Of a stretch of DNA of 64,000 nucleotides, positions 36,226 through 46,112 are shown piece after piece. A model generated the notes under the pieces. The model searched no databases, was not told where the DNA came from, and saw only the letters and a list, made by a program, of their open reading frames with translations. The stretch's first letter is position 1; each line of letters starts with the position of its first letter. Source of the DNA: Nostoc sp. CMAA1605 (lineage in GTDB: Bacteria; Cyanobacteriota; Cyanobacteriia; Cyanobacteriales; Nostocaceae); the NCBI RefSeq assembly GCF_021596505.1, contig NZ_PJIZ01000005.1, forward strand, positions 1 to 64,000, in the 5' to 3' direction. Position numbers and translations under genes: made by a program.

Positions 36226-36260
36226 TAACCCCCGCCTCTGGTGAAATAAAGCGGGGGTTA
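36226..36260 (-). terminator. terminator or attenuator upstream of the HNH gene
   Basis: TAACCCCCGC (36226-36235) and its complement 36251-36260 form a 10-bp stem; on the minus strand it is followed by seven T, then directly by the AGGAGT of the HNH gene. It ends the upstream minus-strand transcript or attenuates HNH expression. Confidence 0.75.
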
Positions 36261-36291
36261 GGTAGTTGGTACTTTCTGCCTGATATTGGTG

Positions 36292-36519
36292 CTATACAAC
36301 ATTTGCACCCCCACTGTAGATAATTTGATTGCGATCGCTCATAATTGCGTTTACAATGCTTGCCGCAGGAATTGCCCAAAAGGTGTATTCTTTACAGGAT
36401 AAACCACTAAACAATTGATGTGTTTTCTTAAAGATGAACAGCACAATTCCTCTACCTGAACCCCGTGCGGAGTAGGGACGTACTGCACTATTAATATTTG
36501 AGAAGAATTTGCGGTTCAT
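36292..36519 (-). CDS. small ORF with an internal RGSGR pentapeptide
   Basis: 75 residues, not recognised: MNRKFFSNINSAVRPYSARG, then RGSGR (residues 19-23, shared residues included), a hydrophobic GIVLFIFKK, and an Ala/Ile-rich C-terminus FWAIPAASIVNAIM. RGSGR is the active pentapeptide of PatS, PatX and HetN in heterocyst patterning, but there it lies at or near the peptide's end or in a known context. No good Shine-Dalgarno. A GTA-N8-TAC (NtcA-type) site lies at 36532-36545, only 13 bases upstream of the ATG. A strong terminator follows, which supports transcription of this strand. Confidence 0.4.
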   Translation of the reverse strand: MNRKFFSNINSAVRPYSARGSGRGIVLFIFKKTHQLFSGLSCKEYTFWAIPAASIVNAIMSDRNQIIYSGGANVV

Positions 36520-36531
36520 TGGTTTTTTGTA

Positions 36532-36545
36532 GTATTTGTAGTTAC
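36532..36545. promoter_or_regulatory. GTA-N8-TAC, NtcA-type site
   Basis: GTA TTTGTAGT TAC. The core matches the NtcA consensus, but no well-spaced -10 element was identified and the site is too close to the downstream ATG for class II activation of that ORF. Confidence 0.3.
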
Positions 36546-36776
36546 GACCTAACTCTATGTTACACGCGTATTACAAATCTGTCTACTGGTAGTTGGAGTA
36601 AGTTGTGGAAAACTTAAGGTTTATTTCTGCACTACTTTCAGCTTGACACGCCAGATCGCATTCCCGTAAACGAGTTAATAATGAAAAATGGGGAATGCAA
36701 AGCGAATATTATATTAGAGATATGGGTGAAACTTTCGCAACTTATCCATACATTTTGATAGCATCAGTGTTGTTAT

Positions 36777-37409
36777 ATGCTTATACAGTCAACACCAGCC
36801 GAACAAAGAACCGTATTGCATAACGTTAGCTGGGAAACCTTTGAAGCCTTGCTGAGAGATACAGGTGAAAACAGAGGTTCTAGGTTTGCTTATGATTGTG
36901 GGACTTTAGAAATTATGACCCCGCTTTTTGAGCATGAAAATCCTAAAAGTAATTTTAGTAACTTGATTATTGTTCTCGCTGAAGAGTTAGACATAGAAAT
37001 TAGAAGTGCTGGTTCTACAACTTTAAAAAGTAAATTACAGAAAAAAGGTGTAGAAACAGATGCTTGTTACTATATTCAAAATGAATTAGCTATTCGAGGT
37101 AAAGAAAGTTTAGATTTAGAAATAGATCCACCGCCTGATTTAGCTATTGAAATTGATATTACTAGCAGTTCAGTCAATAAATTGAATATTTACTCTGCTT
37201 TAGGTGTAACGGAACTATGGAGATATGACGGAGAAGATTTAAAATTTTATCGCTTGTGGGAAGGAAAATATATTGAAAATGAATTTAGCCTTGCTTTCCC
37301 CATAATATCTGTGAGTGTTTTAAGTAGATTTCTTCAGCAAAGCAAAAACATGGGAGAAATTGCCTTGATTAAATCTTTTCGTACTTGGGTAAGAGATAAT
37401 AAAGCATGA
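36777..37409 (+). CDS. Uma2 family (DUF820) PD-(D/E)XK protein
   Basis: 210 residues. Typical Uma2 order: SWETFEALLRDTG, CGTLEIMTPLFEHE, VETDACYYIQNE, PPPDLAIEIDIT, ALGVTELWRYDGEDLKFYRL. Very abundant in filamentous cyanobacteria; predicted nuclease fold, function unclear. Confidence 0.88.
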   Translation: MLIQSTPAEQRTVLHNVSWETFEALLRDTGENRGSRFAYDCGTLEIMTPLFEHENPKSNFSNLIIVLAEELDIEIRSAGSTTLKSKLQKKGVETDACYYIQNELAIRGKESLDLEIDPPPDLAIEIDITSSSVNKLNIYSALGVTELWRYDGEDLKFYRLWEGKYIENEFSLAFPIISVSVLSRFLQQSKNMGEIALIKSFRTWVRDNKA

Positions 37410-37546
37410 TAGAAGTAGGTTGGGTTAAGAGTAGCGCAACCCAACAGAAATCTCGTTGATGTTAATGATTATTGGTGTTGCGTTTCCCACTGAAATTTTA
37501 ATTACGAATTACGAATTACGAATTAGTAATTATGATAAGTTGTCTC

Positions 37547-39115
37547 TCAAATCATGATGGTTGGTAACTCATAATTATGCCACTGACGCTGATACCATTC
37601 GGCGACTAGGGGACGAATTTTAAATTGGGGTTTGTCTTCACCTGTAACATCAATTCGCACACAGGAATAAGGACGGCGTTTTTCAAAACCTTGTCCATTA
37701 CGTCCGAGGAAAAAATGCGATCGCGCAATTAATCTTTCTGTATTTCCCCAAGTTTCTGTTAAGTCTGCGCCTTCTGTCCGTTGGCGACGTAAACTATAGC
37801 CACTACCACCACAAACTAACCAATTAATATTACTGTCAGCGTGTCCTGTGTCTAGGGTTTGCAGATATTCTAAGCAATGAGCATGGCCGTTTAAAACTAA
37901 GTCTACCAAAGGTCGTCCTTGGTTGATTGTACCGATCGCTGCGGCTACAGCCTGAAAAACTTCCCGCAAATGGCTGCGAATAGCCAGGGTTTGCGCCTGT
38001 TCCCATTTCGTCGCCTCTGTTACATATGGCGGATGATGAAAATAGATGACTCTTCCCCGCACTTCGGGATTGTGCCAAGATGCAATTAATCTCTGCTTTA
38101 GCCAGTCTAGTTGTGCGGTGTCGATTTCTGGCGGTTGATCTGTGGTTAATTGTTTGCTGATATCTACAATAATTTCTTCAATTTGAGATAAATTGTGGTG
38201 AAAATCGTCTAATTGTTCAGCTTCGTTGGGATTTTCAGGATTTAACTTAGCAGAAGATTCAATAATTTGCATTTTCTCCCGTTCTAAGTCTTGCTGACGA
38301 CTGGCTAAAATTTGCCGATCGCGATCGCCTTTTTGGGTTTTCGGTAAAGGCTGGGGTGCATTGAATGTATTAGAATCAAGGGCGAAAAAATCAATCCCAC
38401 CATAGCGAAAGGTGTAATAACGATTGGGTATGCGGGTGAAATCTCCTGGTTTATAGACAAGAGTTCTTCCTGTATCGGTGGTAGCGGTGTAGTGTTGATC
38501 TAAATGGCGGGGTAATTCTCCTGGTAACTTCAACCTGTGGAGATAATCAATAAACGCCTTAGCATAAGCATCGCCAACCCCAGAACCATGTAAACCGACA
38601 TCAATATCTAACTGCGATCGCAATATATAGCGAATCGGTAAAGTAGTGAGAGACAGTAAACTTAAAACTAACGGTAATTCATAGTAATCATGATTGCCGG
38701 GGACGGGCAGAACTGGTAACTTAAACACCATGCGATCGTAAGCAATCTGTTTGGGATGTTCTCCTCCCACAAGTAATTCCCGATAAGGTTGAATAAAATT
38801 TTGCTGATAATATTCACTCGAACCCACCAAATAAACCACATCACCTGTATGTAGTAAAAAGCGACAGTCTTGATAGTGGGGTGACATCAACTCTGCAACT
38901 TGTCGCTGGGGGTTATGTCCCTTATGTTTTCCCGAACCACTATCACCCACAACTAAAAAAGAGAATTCTTTTGAGTCTGCTTGTCCGTCTTCTAGAACTA
39001 AGCGCGTTTGGTCGATGTTTCGTTCTAAAATTAACGCATCTTGCCAACGTACCCGTTGCTGCATTTTACGGATTTTCTTGGCTATTGCAGGATCATGAAC
39101 CAGTTTCACGATCAT
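37547..39115 (-). CDS. calcineurin-like metallophosphoesterase
   Basis: 522 residues. Metal-binding blocks in order: VVGDSGSGK, LLHTGDVVY, PVPGNHDYYE, YFHHPPYV, LVLNGHAHCLEY. A long insert at about 255-330 holds a charged helical stretch. No signal peptide seen, so probably cytoplasmic. Substrate unknown. Start ATG 39113-39115. Confidence 0.88.
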   Translation of the reverse strand: MIVKLVHDPAIAKKIRKMQQRVRWQDALILERNIDQTRLVLEDGQADSKEFSFLVVGDSGSGKHKGHNPQRQVAELMSPHYQDCRFLLHTGDVVYLVGSSEYYQQNFIQPYRELLVGGEHPKQIAYDRMVFKLPVLPVPGNHDYYELPLVLSLLSLTTLPIRYILRSQLDIDVGLHGSGVGDAYAKAFIDYLHRLKLPGELPRHLDQHYTATTDTGRTLVYKPGDFTRIPNRYYTFRYGGIDFFALDSNTFNAPQPLPKTQKGDRDRQILASRQQDLEREKMQIIESSAKLNPENPNEAEQLDDFHHNLSQIEEIIVDISKQLTTDQPPEIDTAQLDWLKQRLIASWHNPEVRGRVIYFHHPPYVTEATKWEQAQTLAIRSHLREVFQAVAAAIGTINQGRPLVDLVLNGHAHCLEYLQTLDTGHADSNINWLVCGGSGYSLRRQRTEGADLTETWGNTERLIARSHFFLGRNGQGFEKRRPYSCVRIDVTGEDKPQFKIRPLVAEWYQRQWHNYELPTIMI

Positions 39116-39124
39116 TTACTCCTT

Positions 39125-39540
39125 TGTGAGTGCTGAGTAGTGAGTGCTGAGTGGGGAGTGAGTGGTGAGTAGTGAGTTAGCGACAGCGTAGCGTACCCAA
39201 GTCCTCGGTGTTAGGTGCGTTATGGCTTACGCCTAACACACCCTACATATACTACATATACTCTCAGGATGAAAGTTTGAGTTTGAGATGAGAATATTAT
39301 CGTTTCCTGTGAAAATGTTACAGTTTCAAACAAGAAAATTCCTGTTGCAAACGAGAAAGTTCTTGTTCCAAACGAAAACCTTTTACTTCTAAATGAGAAT
39401 ATTTTAGTTCAGGACTCAGATATTGATGTTCATAATGATAATTTTCACGTTTTTACCCTCAATCACGAACTTCCAAAACTAAAAATTGAGTTTCTACTCA
39501 CTACTCAGCACTCAGCACTCAGCACTCAGCACTCATCACT
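39125..39540. other. repeat-rich intergenic region with a 21-nt tandem repeat
   Basis: STRR units at 39127-39178 and 39499-39545. In between, a 21-nt unit occurs 2.7 times: 39323-39343, 39344-39364 and 39365-39380 (GTTNCAAACRAGAAARTTCYT). A 34-codon frame from ATG 39288 reads MRILSFPVKMLQ then FQTRKFL, LQTRKFL, FQTKTFY, i.e. the repeat encodes heptapeptides. No Shine-Dalgarno is evident, so coding is doubtful. Confidence 0.45.
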
Positions 39541-40510
39541 CATCACTCCCTGACTCTTTCAACTCAATCTGTAAATTCGGTAATCCTTCCAATTTCTCCA
39601 TCGGTTCTAATTCTGGAACTGAGGGAACAAATACTTTTAACGCTGCGGGGACACAATTAATCTCAATTGGTGTTGTTCCCACTACTTCACCGTCGATTGC
39701 TACTTTTTGCGGGGGATTTGTGGTGATTTTGAACTGTTTCGCACGTAAATAACCGATATCATCGCGTTCGGCGGCGTTTCCTGAAGAAGCGGTTTGAAAT
39801 AGATGATAGGTAGCAGCGATCGCTCCGGCTTTACTACTAGGAGCTACAATCGTTAAATCTAATAATCCATCATCATAGACAATTCCCGCCGGGCCTTGGG
39901 CTAAAACTGAAGTTGGCGGTGCAGCATTGGCTACAGTTACCGCCGCCGCTTGAGTTTTGATGATTTTGTCTGGTGTTTCAATCTCCACATCAAAACTTTC
40001 TAACTCTCTTAACTGCTGAATTCCCGCCAAGACATACGCCATAATCCCAAAGCGTTTTTTGGCTTCCCTGTCGGCTAGTTCTACAGTTTCCGCCTCAAAC
40101 CCAATTCCCGCTAATAGAATCATTGGCAGATCATTGCAATAAGCTATATCTACATCACGGGTGATTCCCTGTAAAATCGTCCGACAAGCTGCGTCAATAG
40201 TATCAGGAACTCTTAAAGCAGCTGCAAAAGCGTTAGCTGTCCCTCGTGAGATAATCCCAAAGGGAATATTAGTCCGAGCCACAGCCACAGCCGCCGCCGA
40301 TAAAGTTCCGTCACCACCAGAGGCGATAATTAAATCGACACCCCGTTGAACTGCTGCTGTTGCTAGTTCATCAGCACCAGTTTCTGCACTAGTAAATTGC
40401 ACATCTAAATTGAGTTCTGGTTCTAAAATTGACCGAATTTGAGCCAAATCCAAATCTGGATTACCTTGTCCAGCCACGGGATTAAAAATCAGGCAAGCGG
40501 AACGATTCAT
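39536..40510 (-). CDS. diacylglycerol kinase-family lipid kinase (YegS-like)
   Basis: 324 residues. FNPVAGQGNPD, IIASGGDGTLSAAAVAVA (catalytic GGDGT), FGIISRGTANAFA, then the C-terminal beta-sandwich with AIDGEVVGTTPIEI. It phosphorylates a lipid or sphingoid-type substrate; the exact substrate is unknown. Start ATG 40508-40510. Confidence 0.9.
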   Translation of the reverse strand: MNRSACLIFNPVAGQGNPDLDLAQIRSILEPELNLDVQFTSAETGADELATAAVQRGVDLIIASGGDGTLSAAAVAVARTNIPFGIISRGTANAFAAALRVPDTIDAACRTILQGITRDVDIAYCNDLPMILLAGIGFEAETVELADREAKKRFGIMAYVLAGIQQLRELESFDVEIETPDKIIKTQAAAVTVANAAPPTSVLAQGPAGIVYDDGLLDLTIVAPSSKAGAIAATYHLFQTASSGNAAERDDIGYLRAKQFKITTNPPQKVAIDGEVVGTTPIEINCVPAALKVFVPSVPELEPMEKLEGLPNLQIELKESGSDE

Positions 40511-40803
40511 AAAATTGCCAAAGGTTAAATGCGATCGCTAAACCATTTTCTTTTACAGTATCATTTTTGCCAAATCTTCGCGTATTTCTAGAAGAAGGGG
40601 TGTAGGGGTGTAAGGGTGTGGGGGTGTAGGGGAGACAAGGAAGACAAGGGAGAAAATAAATCATACCCAGTCCCCAGCGATGCACTGAGCTTGTCGAAGT
40701 GTCCCCAGTCCCCAGTCACCAGTCCCCAATCCCCAATCTTGCCAGATTCAACGCTTAACAATTAGACTAAAAATGATGAAACATACCAGGGTTTATACTC
40801 ATC

Positions 40804-42921
40804 TTGAACACGCTGGCGGGACGCTACGAAATCATCAAGTTACTAGGTGGCGGTGGTTTTGCCGTCACATATCTGGCTAGGGATAATTTCCAACCTAGTA
40901 AACCTTTGTGTGTTGTAAAACAACTACGTCCTAACCAAACCCAAAACCGTGTCATCGAATTTTTTGAGAAAGAAGCCGCTATCCTCGAAAGGCTGGGAAA
41001 ACATCCCTACATTCCCCAGCTACTCGCGCACTTTAACCAAGACGACAATCTATATATAGTACAAGAGTTTATCGAAGGACAAGATTTGAGTCGAGAAATC
41101 TTCCCTGGTAAGCGGCTGAGTGAAAGTTATGTGACTAAACTTTTACAAGATGCGTTAGAAATCCTCTCCTTTGTCCATCAACAGGGAGTTATTCACCGTG
41201 ACATCAAACCCCAAAACTTGATGCGTCGCCAAGATGTCAAGATTATCTTAATTGACTTCGGCGCAGTCAAAGAATTAGGCACATTAATGATTAATAGCCA
41301 AGGTGAAGTAAATTCTAGCGTAGTGATTGGCACACCTGGTTATATGTCCTATGAACAGTATCGCGGTAAACCTTGTTTTGGTAGCGATATTTATGCGTTA
41401 GGAGTAATGGCTATTCAAGCTTTAACTGGTGTTTTACCCGCAGAATTGCCAGAAGACCCCCAAACAGGTGAAATTATCTGGCAAAATAAGGTACAGGTGA
41501 GTAATCATTTGGCTGAAGTGTTAACTAAAATGGTGCGTCATCACTTCAGTATGCGCTATCTTAACGCCACAGAAGCATTACAAGCTTTAATCTCAGTCAC
41601 AGCACCATTACCACCAACAGTTTTATCTGAGGTTAACAAAGAATTATATCTGCAAGAAGTCATCAGTCGCGCCCAGCAGGGTGAAGGTAATTTTTCTGTC
41701 ATTGCTTTGAGAATATTAGAATCAAGGCGCGTTGAGTTGGGGTTAACTGAGGAGGAAGCGAGAGAAATTCAAACACAAGCTTTGCAACCCTATCGGGAAT
41801 ATGAACGGAAGTTACAAGAGTATGAACAGGCGTTAATTGATGTAGTCAAGCAAGAATATCCTTTTAGTCAGCGAACACACAAGGAATTACAAGACTATCA
41901 GCAACATTTGGGATTACGGAGTGAAGATATTGCAGCGATAGAAGCAAGAGTATTTGCGCCACTACAGTCAAAATCTCAGCAACCGCAGAAGGAAGCGGAA
42001 AGATTACGTCAACAACAGGAAGCATCTAACGCTAAATCTAACCCCATTATTAAGACTCAACCCTTTGAATTTGAAACCGCTACCATTACAGTTACAAATT
42101 CAGGGTTTTTAGGTTTAGGGAAGAAACATGAAATCAACCGGAGTCAGCGACGTGCTGAGTATTTTAGAGAAAATTTGGGTAATGGAGTGGCTTTGGATAT
42201 GGTGGCGATTCCTAGTGGTCAATTTCTCATGGGTTCACCAGAAAATGAACCAGGAAGATATGATTTTGAAAGTCCACAGCATAACGTCACTGTCAAACCC
42301 TTTTTTATGGGCAAATTTCCTGTGACTCAAGCACAATGGCAAGCTGTTGCTGCTTTTGGTAAGGTGAATATTGATTTAAATCCCAACCCATCTCGTTTTA
42401 AAGGTGCTAACCGTCCTGTGGAAAAGGTTTCTTGGTATGAGGCGGTAGAATTTTGCGCGAGACTATCGCAAAAAACTGGGAGAACCTATCGTTTACCGAG
42501 TGAAGCAGAATGGGAATATGCTTGTCGCGCGGGGACGACTACTCCATATTACTTTGGTGACATGATTACGAAGAAGTTAGCAAATTACAACAATTTTTAC
42601 CAACAAACAAACGATGTAGGAAAATTTCCTGCAAACCCTTTTGGTTTATACGATATGCACGGAAATATATGGGAATGGTGTCTTGATGATTGGCACGAAA
42701 ACTATCAAGGTGCGCCAATAGATGGCAGTCCTTGGTTTCCTGATCATAATCATCTTTATCAAAAGCAAGGAAGAGCCTTACTGCGGGGCGGTTCCTGGAA
42801 CGACAATCCTATTAGCTGCCGTTCTGCGTCCCGTGACCTCAACCATGGGGCGGTGCGCGACTTCATCGACGACAATATTGGTTTTCGTGTTGTCTGCGGT
42901 GTTGGGAGGATTCTCCAGTAG
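40804..42921 (+). CDS. Ser/Thr protein kinase fused to an FGE-sulfatase (C-type lectin fold) domain; likely DGR target
   Basis: 705 residues. The start is a TTG at 40804: no ATG or GTG lies between it and an in-frame stop at 40777. Residues 6-270: kinase with GGGGFAVTYLARDN, HRDIKPQNLM and DFGAVKELG, all catalytic residues present. A helical linker at 280-420 includes a charged coil. About 455-700: FGE-sulfatase domain (MVAIPSGQFLMGSPENE; FFMGKFPVTQAQWQ; RLPSEAEWEYACRAG; NPFGLYDMHGNIWEWCLDDW). The last 45 residues (RGGSWNDNPISCRSASRDL and on to NIGFRVVCG) match the variable region of retroelement-diversified proteins. The kinase presumably relays ligand binding by the C-terminal fold. Confidence 0.9.
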   Translation: MNTLAGRYEIIKLLGGGGFAVTYLARDNFQPSKPLCVVKQLRPNQTQNRVIEFFEKEAAILERLGKHPYIPQLLAHFNQDDNLYIVQEFIEGQDLSREIFPGKRLSESYVTKLLQDALEILSFVHQQGVIHRDIKPQNLMRRQDVKIILIDFGAVKELGTLMINSQGEVNSSVVIGTPGYMSYEQYRGKPCFGSDIYALGVMAIQALTGVLPAELPEDPQTGEIIWQNKVQVSNHLAEVLTKMVRHHFSMRYLNATEALQALISVTAPLPPTVLSEVNKELYLQEVISRAQQGEGNFSVIALRILESRRVELGLTEEEAREIQTQALQPYREYERKLQEYEQALIDVVKQEYPFSQRTHKELQDYQQHLGLRSEDIAAIEARVFAPLQSKSQQPQKEAERLRQQQEASNAKSNPIIKTQPFEFETATITVTNSGFLGLGKKHEINRSQRRAEYFRENLGNGVALDMVAIPSGQFLMGSPENEPGRYDFESPQHNVTVKPFFMGKFPVTQAQWQAVAAFGKVNIDLNPNPSRFKGANRPVEKVSWYEAVEFCARLSQKTGRTYRLPSEAEWEYACRAGTTTPYYFGDMITKKLANYNNFYQQTNDVGKFPANPFGLYDMHGNIWEWCLDDWHENYQGAPIDGSPWFPDHNHLYQKQGRALLRGGSWNDNPISCRSASRDLNHGAVRDFIDDNIGFRVVCGVGRILQ
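42778..42908 (+). other. putative DGR variable region (VR)
   Basis: GC-rich 3' end of the kinase-FGE gene. Between the fixed blocks RGGSWN and NIGFRVVCG, most variable codons are N-N-C or N-N-T: GAC, ATT, AGC, TCC, GAC, CTC, AAC, CAT, GAC, TTC, ATC, GAC, GAC. That is the pattern left by adenine-directed mutagenesis of AAC/AAT codons of a template repeat. No matching template repeat or reverse transcriptase was seen in the window. Confidence 0.7.
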
Positions 42922-43632
42922 CCCTTTACACTTTAGTCCTTTTATACTTTGCACTTGTTCTTTTATTCTTGTTTGTCGCCATGAGGCGACTCGAATTTTT
43001 TGGCAGAAAATGTAGGGTGCGTCAGTGTGAGAGAACCTAACTATACCCAGAAATTATTCATACTGACGCACCCTACCAAACTGTAAATATTGGTTAGGAT
43101 GCGATGGCGTAACCGCCCAGCGTAGCTAATCGCCTAAAATTTAAATAAAGAGATATCTTTTGAGTATGAATCAAGTAGGCATAATTCGTACAGAACGAGG
43201 TTTAGCGAGCGACGGGTTAAAAACCGGGTTTCTTGCAAATACCTCAGCTTAGAAACCTGAATCTTTCATTCAGAAACCCGGTTTTTTAGTCTTGGCGATC
43301 GCAGGGACGCGCATCATAATTTATGATGTGCTGACTATCTAAAAGCTTATTATCCGCCTAAGTTCATCAGCAGTTTATTGGAACTGACATTCAAGGCTTG
43401 ACATTTTTTCAGCTTTTAACTTGCGTAAATTTTCCACAACTGGGTTAGGATTAAAGCTTTGTTCTGCTCTCATGCGATCGCCCTACCTCCCACCTGCTCC
43501 CCTAGTGTTACAAACTGTAAACAAAAACCAAAATAAACTTAACTAAAATCAGGCGATCGCCATCCGGTAAGTCACCCACTGCGGTAGTCTAGATGAGAAG
43601 TGAAAATATCGCCTGGTTTGACATATTGTTTT
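42922..43632. other. intergenic region with two inverted repeats
   Basis: After the VR hairpin: TAGGGTGCGTCAGT at about 43013-43027 is repeated inverted at about 43061-43076, and AAAAACCGGGTTTCT (43219-43233) is repeated inverted at 43272-43287 with a trailing T run, which may act as a terminator in both directions. No gene was found. Confidence 0.6.
42975..42990 (+). other. hairpin downstream of the VR
   Basis: GTCGCC-ATGA-GGCGAC: 6-bp GC-rich stem with a 4-nt loop, about 65 bases after the VR. DGR target sites carry such cruciform-forming hairpins downstream of the VR. Six T follow five bases later, so it could also be the gene's terminator. Confidence 0.5.
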
Positions 43633-44604
43633 ATGACTTCAGTTATTTCGACAGCCCAACGCACAATTCGGATTGGTTCACGTAAAAGTCAACTAGCCCT
43701 GGTTCAGACTTACTGGGTAAGAGACCAACTGCAAGAAAATTATCCAGATATTACCTTTGAAGTCCATACCATGTCTACCCAAGGCGACAACATCCTGGAT
43801 GTAGCATTAGCCAAAATAGGCGACAAAGGACTATTCACCAAGGAATTAGAATTGGGAATGATCAATCAAGAGATTGATTTTGCCGTGCATTCCCTCAAAG
43901 ACTTACCTACCAACCTTCCCGCAGGTTTAGCACTAGCCGCTATCACAGAACGGGAAAACCCCGCAGATGCGTTAGTAGTGCATGAAAAATTTAAAGATAA
44001 GCAAATTGATACTCTCCCCGCCGGTGCGGTAGTGGGTACATCGTCTTTGCGACGCTTGGCACAGTTACGTAATAAGTTCCCTCACCTGACATTTAAAGAT
44101 GTGCGCGGAAACTTAAATACCCGCCTCGCTAAACTCGATGCAGGTGAGTACGATGCTTTAATTTTAGCGGCTGCTGGATTGCAACGCTTAGGTATGGGCG
44201 ATCGCGTCCACCAAATTCTCCCCAAAGAAGTATCATTACACGCCGTCGGTCAAGGTGCATTAGGCATCGAATGTCGTGGTGATGATACGGAATTAATCTC
44301 ACTACTGAAGGTAATTGAACACCCTGAAACCCGCGATCGTTGTTTAGCAGAACGCTCATTTCTCCGCAGTTTAGAAGGTGGCTGTCAAGTACCCATTGGT
44401 GTAAATACAGAAATAGATGAGGATAATTTAATACTCACAGGCGTAGTTGCCAGCATCGACGGACAAAACCTAGTCAAAGACACCGTATCTGGTGCAACGA
44501 GTGACGCTGAAAATCTGGGGATAGAATTAGCCAACCGACTACGGGAACAAGGCGCGCAAGAAATTCTTGATGCTATCTTTGCAGAGATTCAACGTGGTTC
44601 TTAG
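43633..44604 (+). CDS. hemC: porphobilinogen deaminase (hydroxymethylbilane synthase)
   Basis: Joins four porphobilinogens into hydroxymethylbilane for haem, chlorophyll and bilin synthesis. 323 residues from ATG 43633 ([20 protein letters not shown]); the 11 extra codons upstream are not family-like. Motifs: [46 protein letters not shown] and GGCQVPIGV with the dipyrromethane-attaching Cys. Confidence 0.95.
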   Translation: MTSVISTAQRTIRIGSRKSQLALVQTYWVRDQLQENYPDITFEVHTMSTQGDNILDVALAKIGDKGLFTKELELGMINQEIDFAVHSLKDLPTNLPAGLALAAITERENPADALVVHEKFKDKQIDTLPAGAVVGTSSLRRLAQLRNKFPHLTFKDVRGNLNTRLAKLDAGEYDALILAAAGLQRLGMGDRVHQILPKEVSLHAVGQGALGIECRGDDTELISLLKVIEHPETRDRCLAERSFLRSLEGGCQVPIGVNTEIDEDNLILTGVVASIDGQNLVKDTVSGATSDAENLGIELANRLREQGAQEILDAIFAEIQRGS

Positions 44605-44693
44605 ACGATGATGCTCCGAGATGTGTTTAGATATGAGTAATTCTTGTAATTACTTCACAGAAAAACTCAAGAGCCGGGGACATAAAAATTACC

Positions 44694-46112
44694 ATGCGGA
44701 TTCTATTTGTAGCAGCAGAAGCAGCACCCATTGCCAAAGTTGGTGGTATGGGTGATGTTGTCGGGGCATTACCAAAAATCTTGAGAAAAATGGGGCATGA
44801 TGTCAGAATTTTCCTGCCCTATTATGGCTTTCTCGCCGATAAAATGGAGATTCCCCAAGAACCTGTTTGGTGGGGATACGCCATGTTCCAAGATTTTGCA
44901 GTTTACGAAACAATTCTGCCTGGTACTGATGTTCCCTTGTACTTATTTGGACATCCTGCCTTTAATCCCCGTCGCATTTATGGTGGTGATGATGAAGACT
45001 GGCGTTTCACATTTTTCGCCAATGGTGCAGCCGAATTTTGCTGGAATCACTGGAAACCAGACATTATTCACTGTCATGATTGGCACACAGGGATGATTCC
45101 TGTGTGGATGCACCAGTCTCCAGACATCACCACAGTCTTTACAATTCACAACTTGGCGTATCAAGGGCCTTGGCGTTGGTATTTAGAGAAAATTACCTGG
45201 TGTCCTTGGTATATGCAAGGACATAATACAATGGCAGCCGCAGTCCAATTTGCCGATAGAGTCAATACAGTTTCTCCCACCTACGCCGAACAAATTAAGA
45301 CTCCAGCTTACGGTGAAACAATAGAAGGTTTACTATCTTTTATTAGTGGTAAGTTATCTGGGATTGTTAACGGCATCGATACAGAAGTATACGACCCAGC
45401 CACCGATAAATATATCGCTCAAACCTTCACAACAGAAACCTTAGATCAACGTAAAGCCAATAAAATTTCCCTACAAGAAGAAGTTGGTTTAGAAGTTAAT
45501 AAAAACGCCTTTTTAATAGGTATGGTGACGCGGTTAGTCGAACAAAAAGGTTTGGATTTAGTCATCCAAATGTTAGACCGCTTCATGGCGTATACTGATG
45601 CTCAGTTCGTCTTGCTAGGGACAGGCGATCGCTACTACGAAACCCAAATGTGGCAATTAGCCTCCCGCTACTCTGGACGCATGGCCACATACTTGCTGTA
45701 TAATGACCCCCTATCCCGCCGCATTTACGCTGGTACAGATGCCTTCTTAATGCCTAGCCGCTTTGAACCCTGCGGTATTAGTCAAATGATGGCGTTACGT
45801 TACGGTAGCGTCCCCATCGTCCGCCGCACCGGTGGACTAGTAGACACTGTATCCCACCACGACCCCATGAACGAAGCAGGTACAGGCTATTGCTTCGACC
45901 GTTACGAACCCCTAGACTTATTCACCTGTATGATTCGCGCCTGGGAAGGCTTCCGCTACAAACCCCAATGGCAAGAACTACAAAAACGCGGTATGAGTCA
46001 AGACTTCAGTTGGTACAAATCCGCTAAAGAATATGACAGACTCTATCGTTCCATGTACGGCTTACCAGAACCAGAAGAAACACCACAACCAGAATTAGCA
46101 ATCATTCAATAA
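44694..46112 (+). CDS. glgA: glycogen synthase (GT5)
   Basis: 472 residues. ADP-glucose-dependent chain elongation of glycogen. ADP-glucose site [13 protein letters not shown] near the N-terminus; [48 protein letters not shown]; the C-terminal catalytic pair in [21 protein letters not shown] 44694; 89 bp after hemC. A second glgA lies at 53552. Confidence 0.93.
   Translation: MRILFVAAEAAPIAKVGGMGDVVGALPKILRKMGHDVRIFLPYYGFLADKMEIPQEPVWWGYAMFQDFAVYETILPGTDVPLYLFGHPAFNPRRIYGGDDEDWRFTFFANGAAEFCWNHWKPDIIHCHDWHTGMIPVWMHQSPDITTVFTIHNLAYQGPWRWYLEKITWCPWYMQGHNTMAAAVQFADRVNTVSPTYAEQIKTPAYGETIEGLLSFISGKLSGIVNGIDTEVYDPATDKYIAQTFTTETLDQRKANKISLQEEVGLEVNKNAFLIGMVTRLVEQKGLDLVIQMLDRFMAYTDAQFVLLGTGDRYYETQMWQLASRYSGRMATYLLYNDPLSRRIYAGTDAFLMPSRFEPCGISQMMALRYGSVPIVRRTGGLVDTVSHHDPMNEAGTGYCFDRYEPLDLFTCMIRAWEGFRYKPQWQELQKRGMSQDFSWYKSAKEYDRLYRSMYGLPEPEETPQPELAIIQ

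Noticed and set aside
36206-36379. Longer N-terminus for the HNH endonuclease
   Set aside because: It crosses a strong terminator hairpin, and the ATG at 36205 has a good ribosome site.
39323-39380. Small CRISPR-like array
   Set aside because: Repeats are directly tandem with no unique spacers.
42975-43001. Taking the post-VR hairpin as proof of a DGR
   Set aside because: T-rich DNA follows, so it could be a plain terminator. The codon pattern carries the argument.
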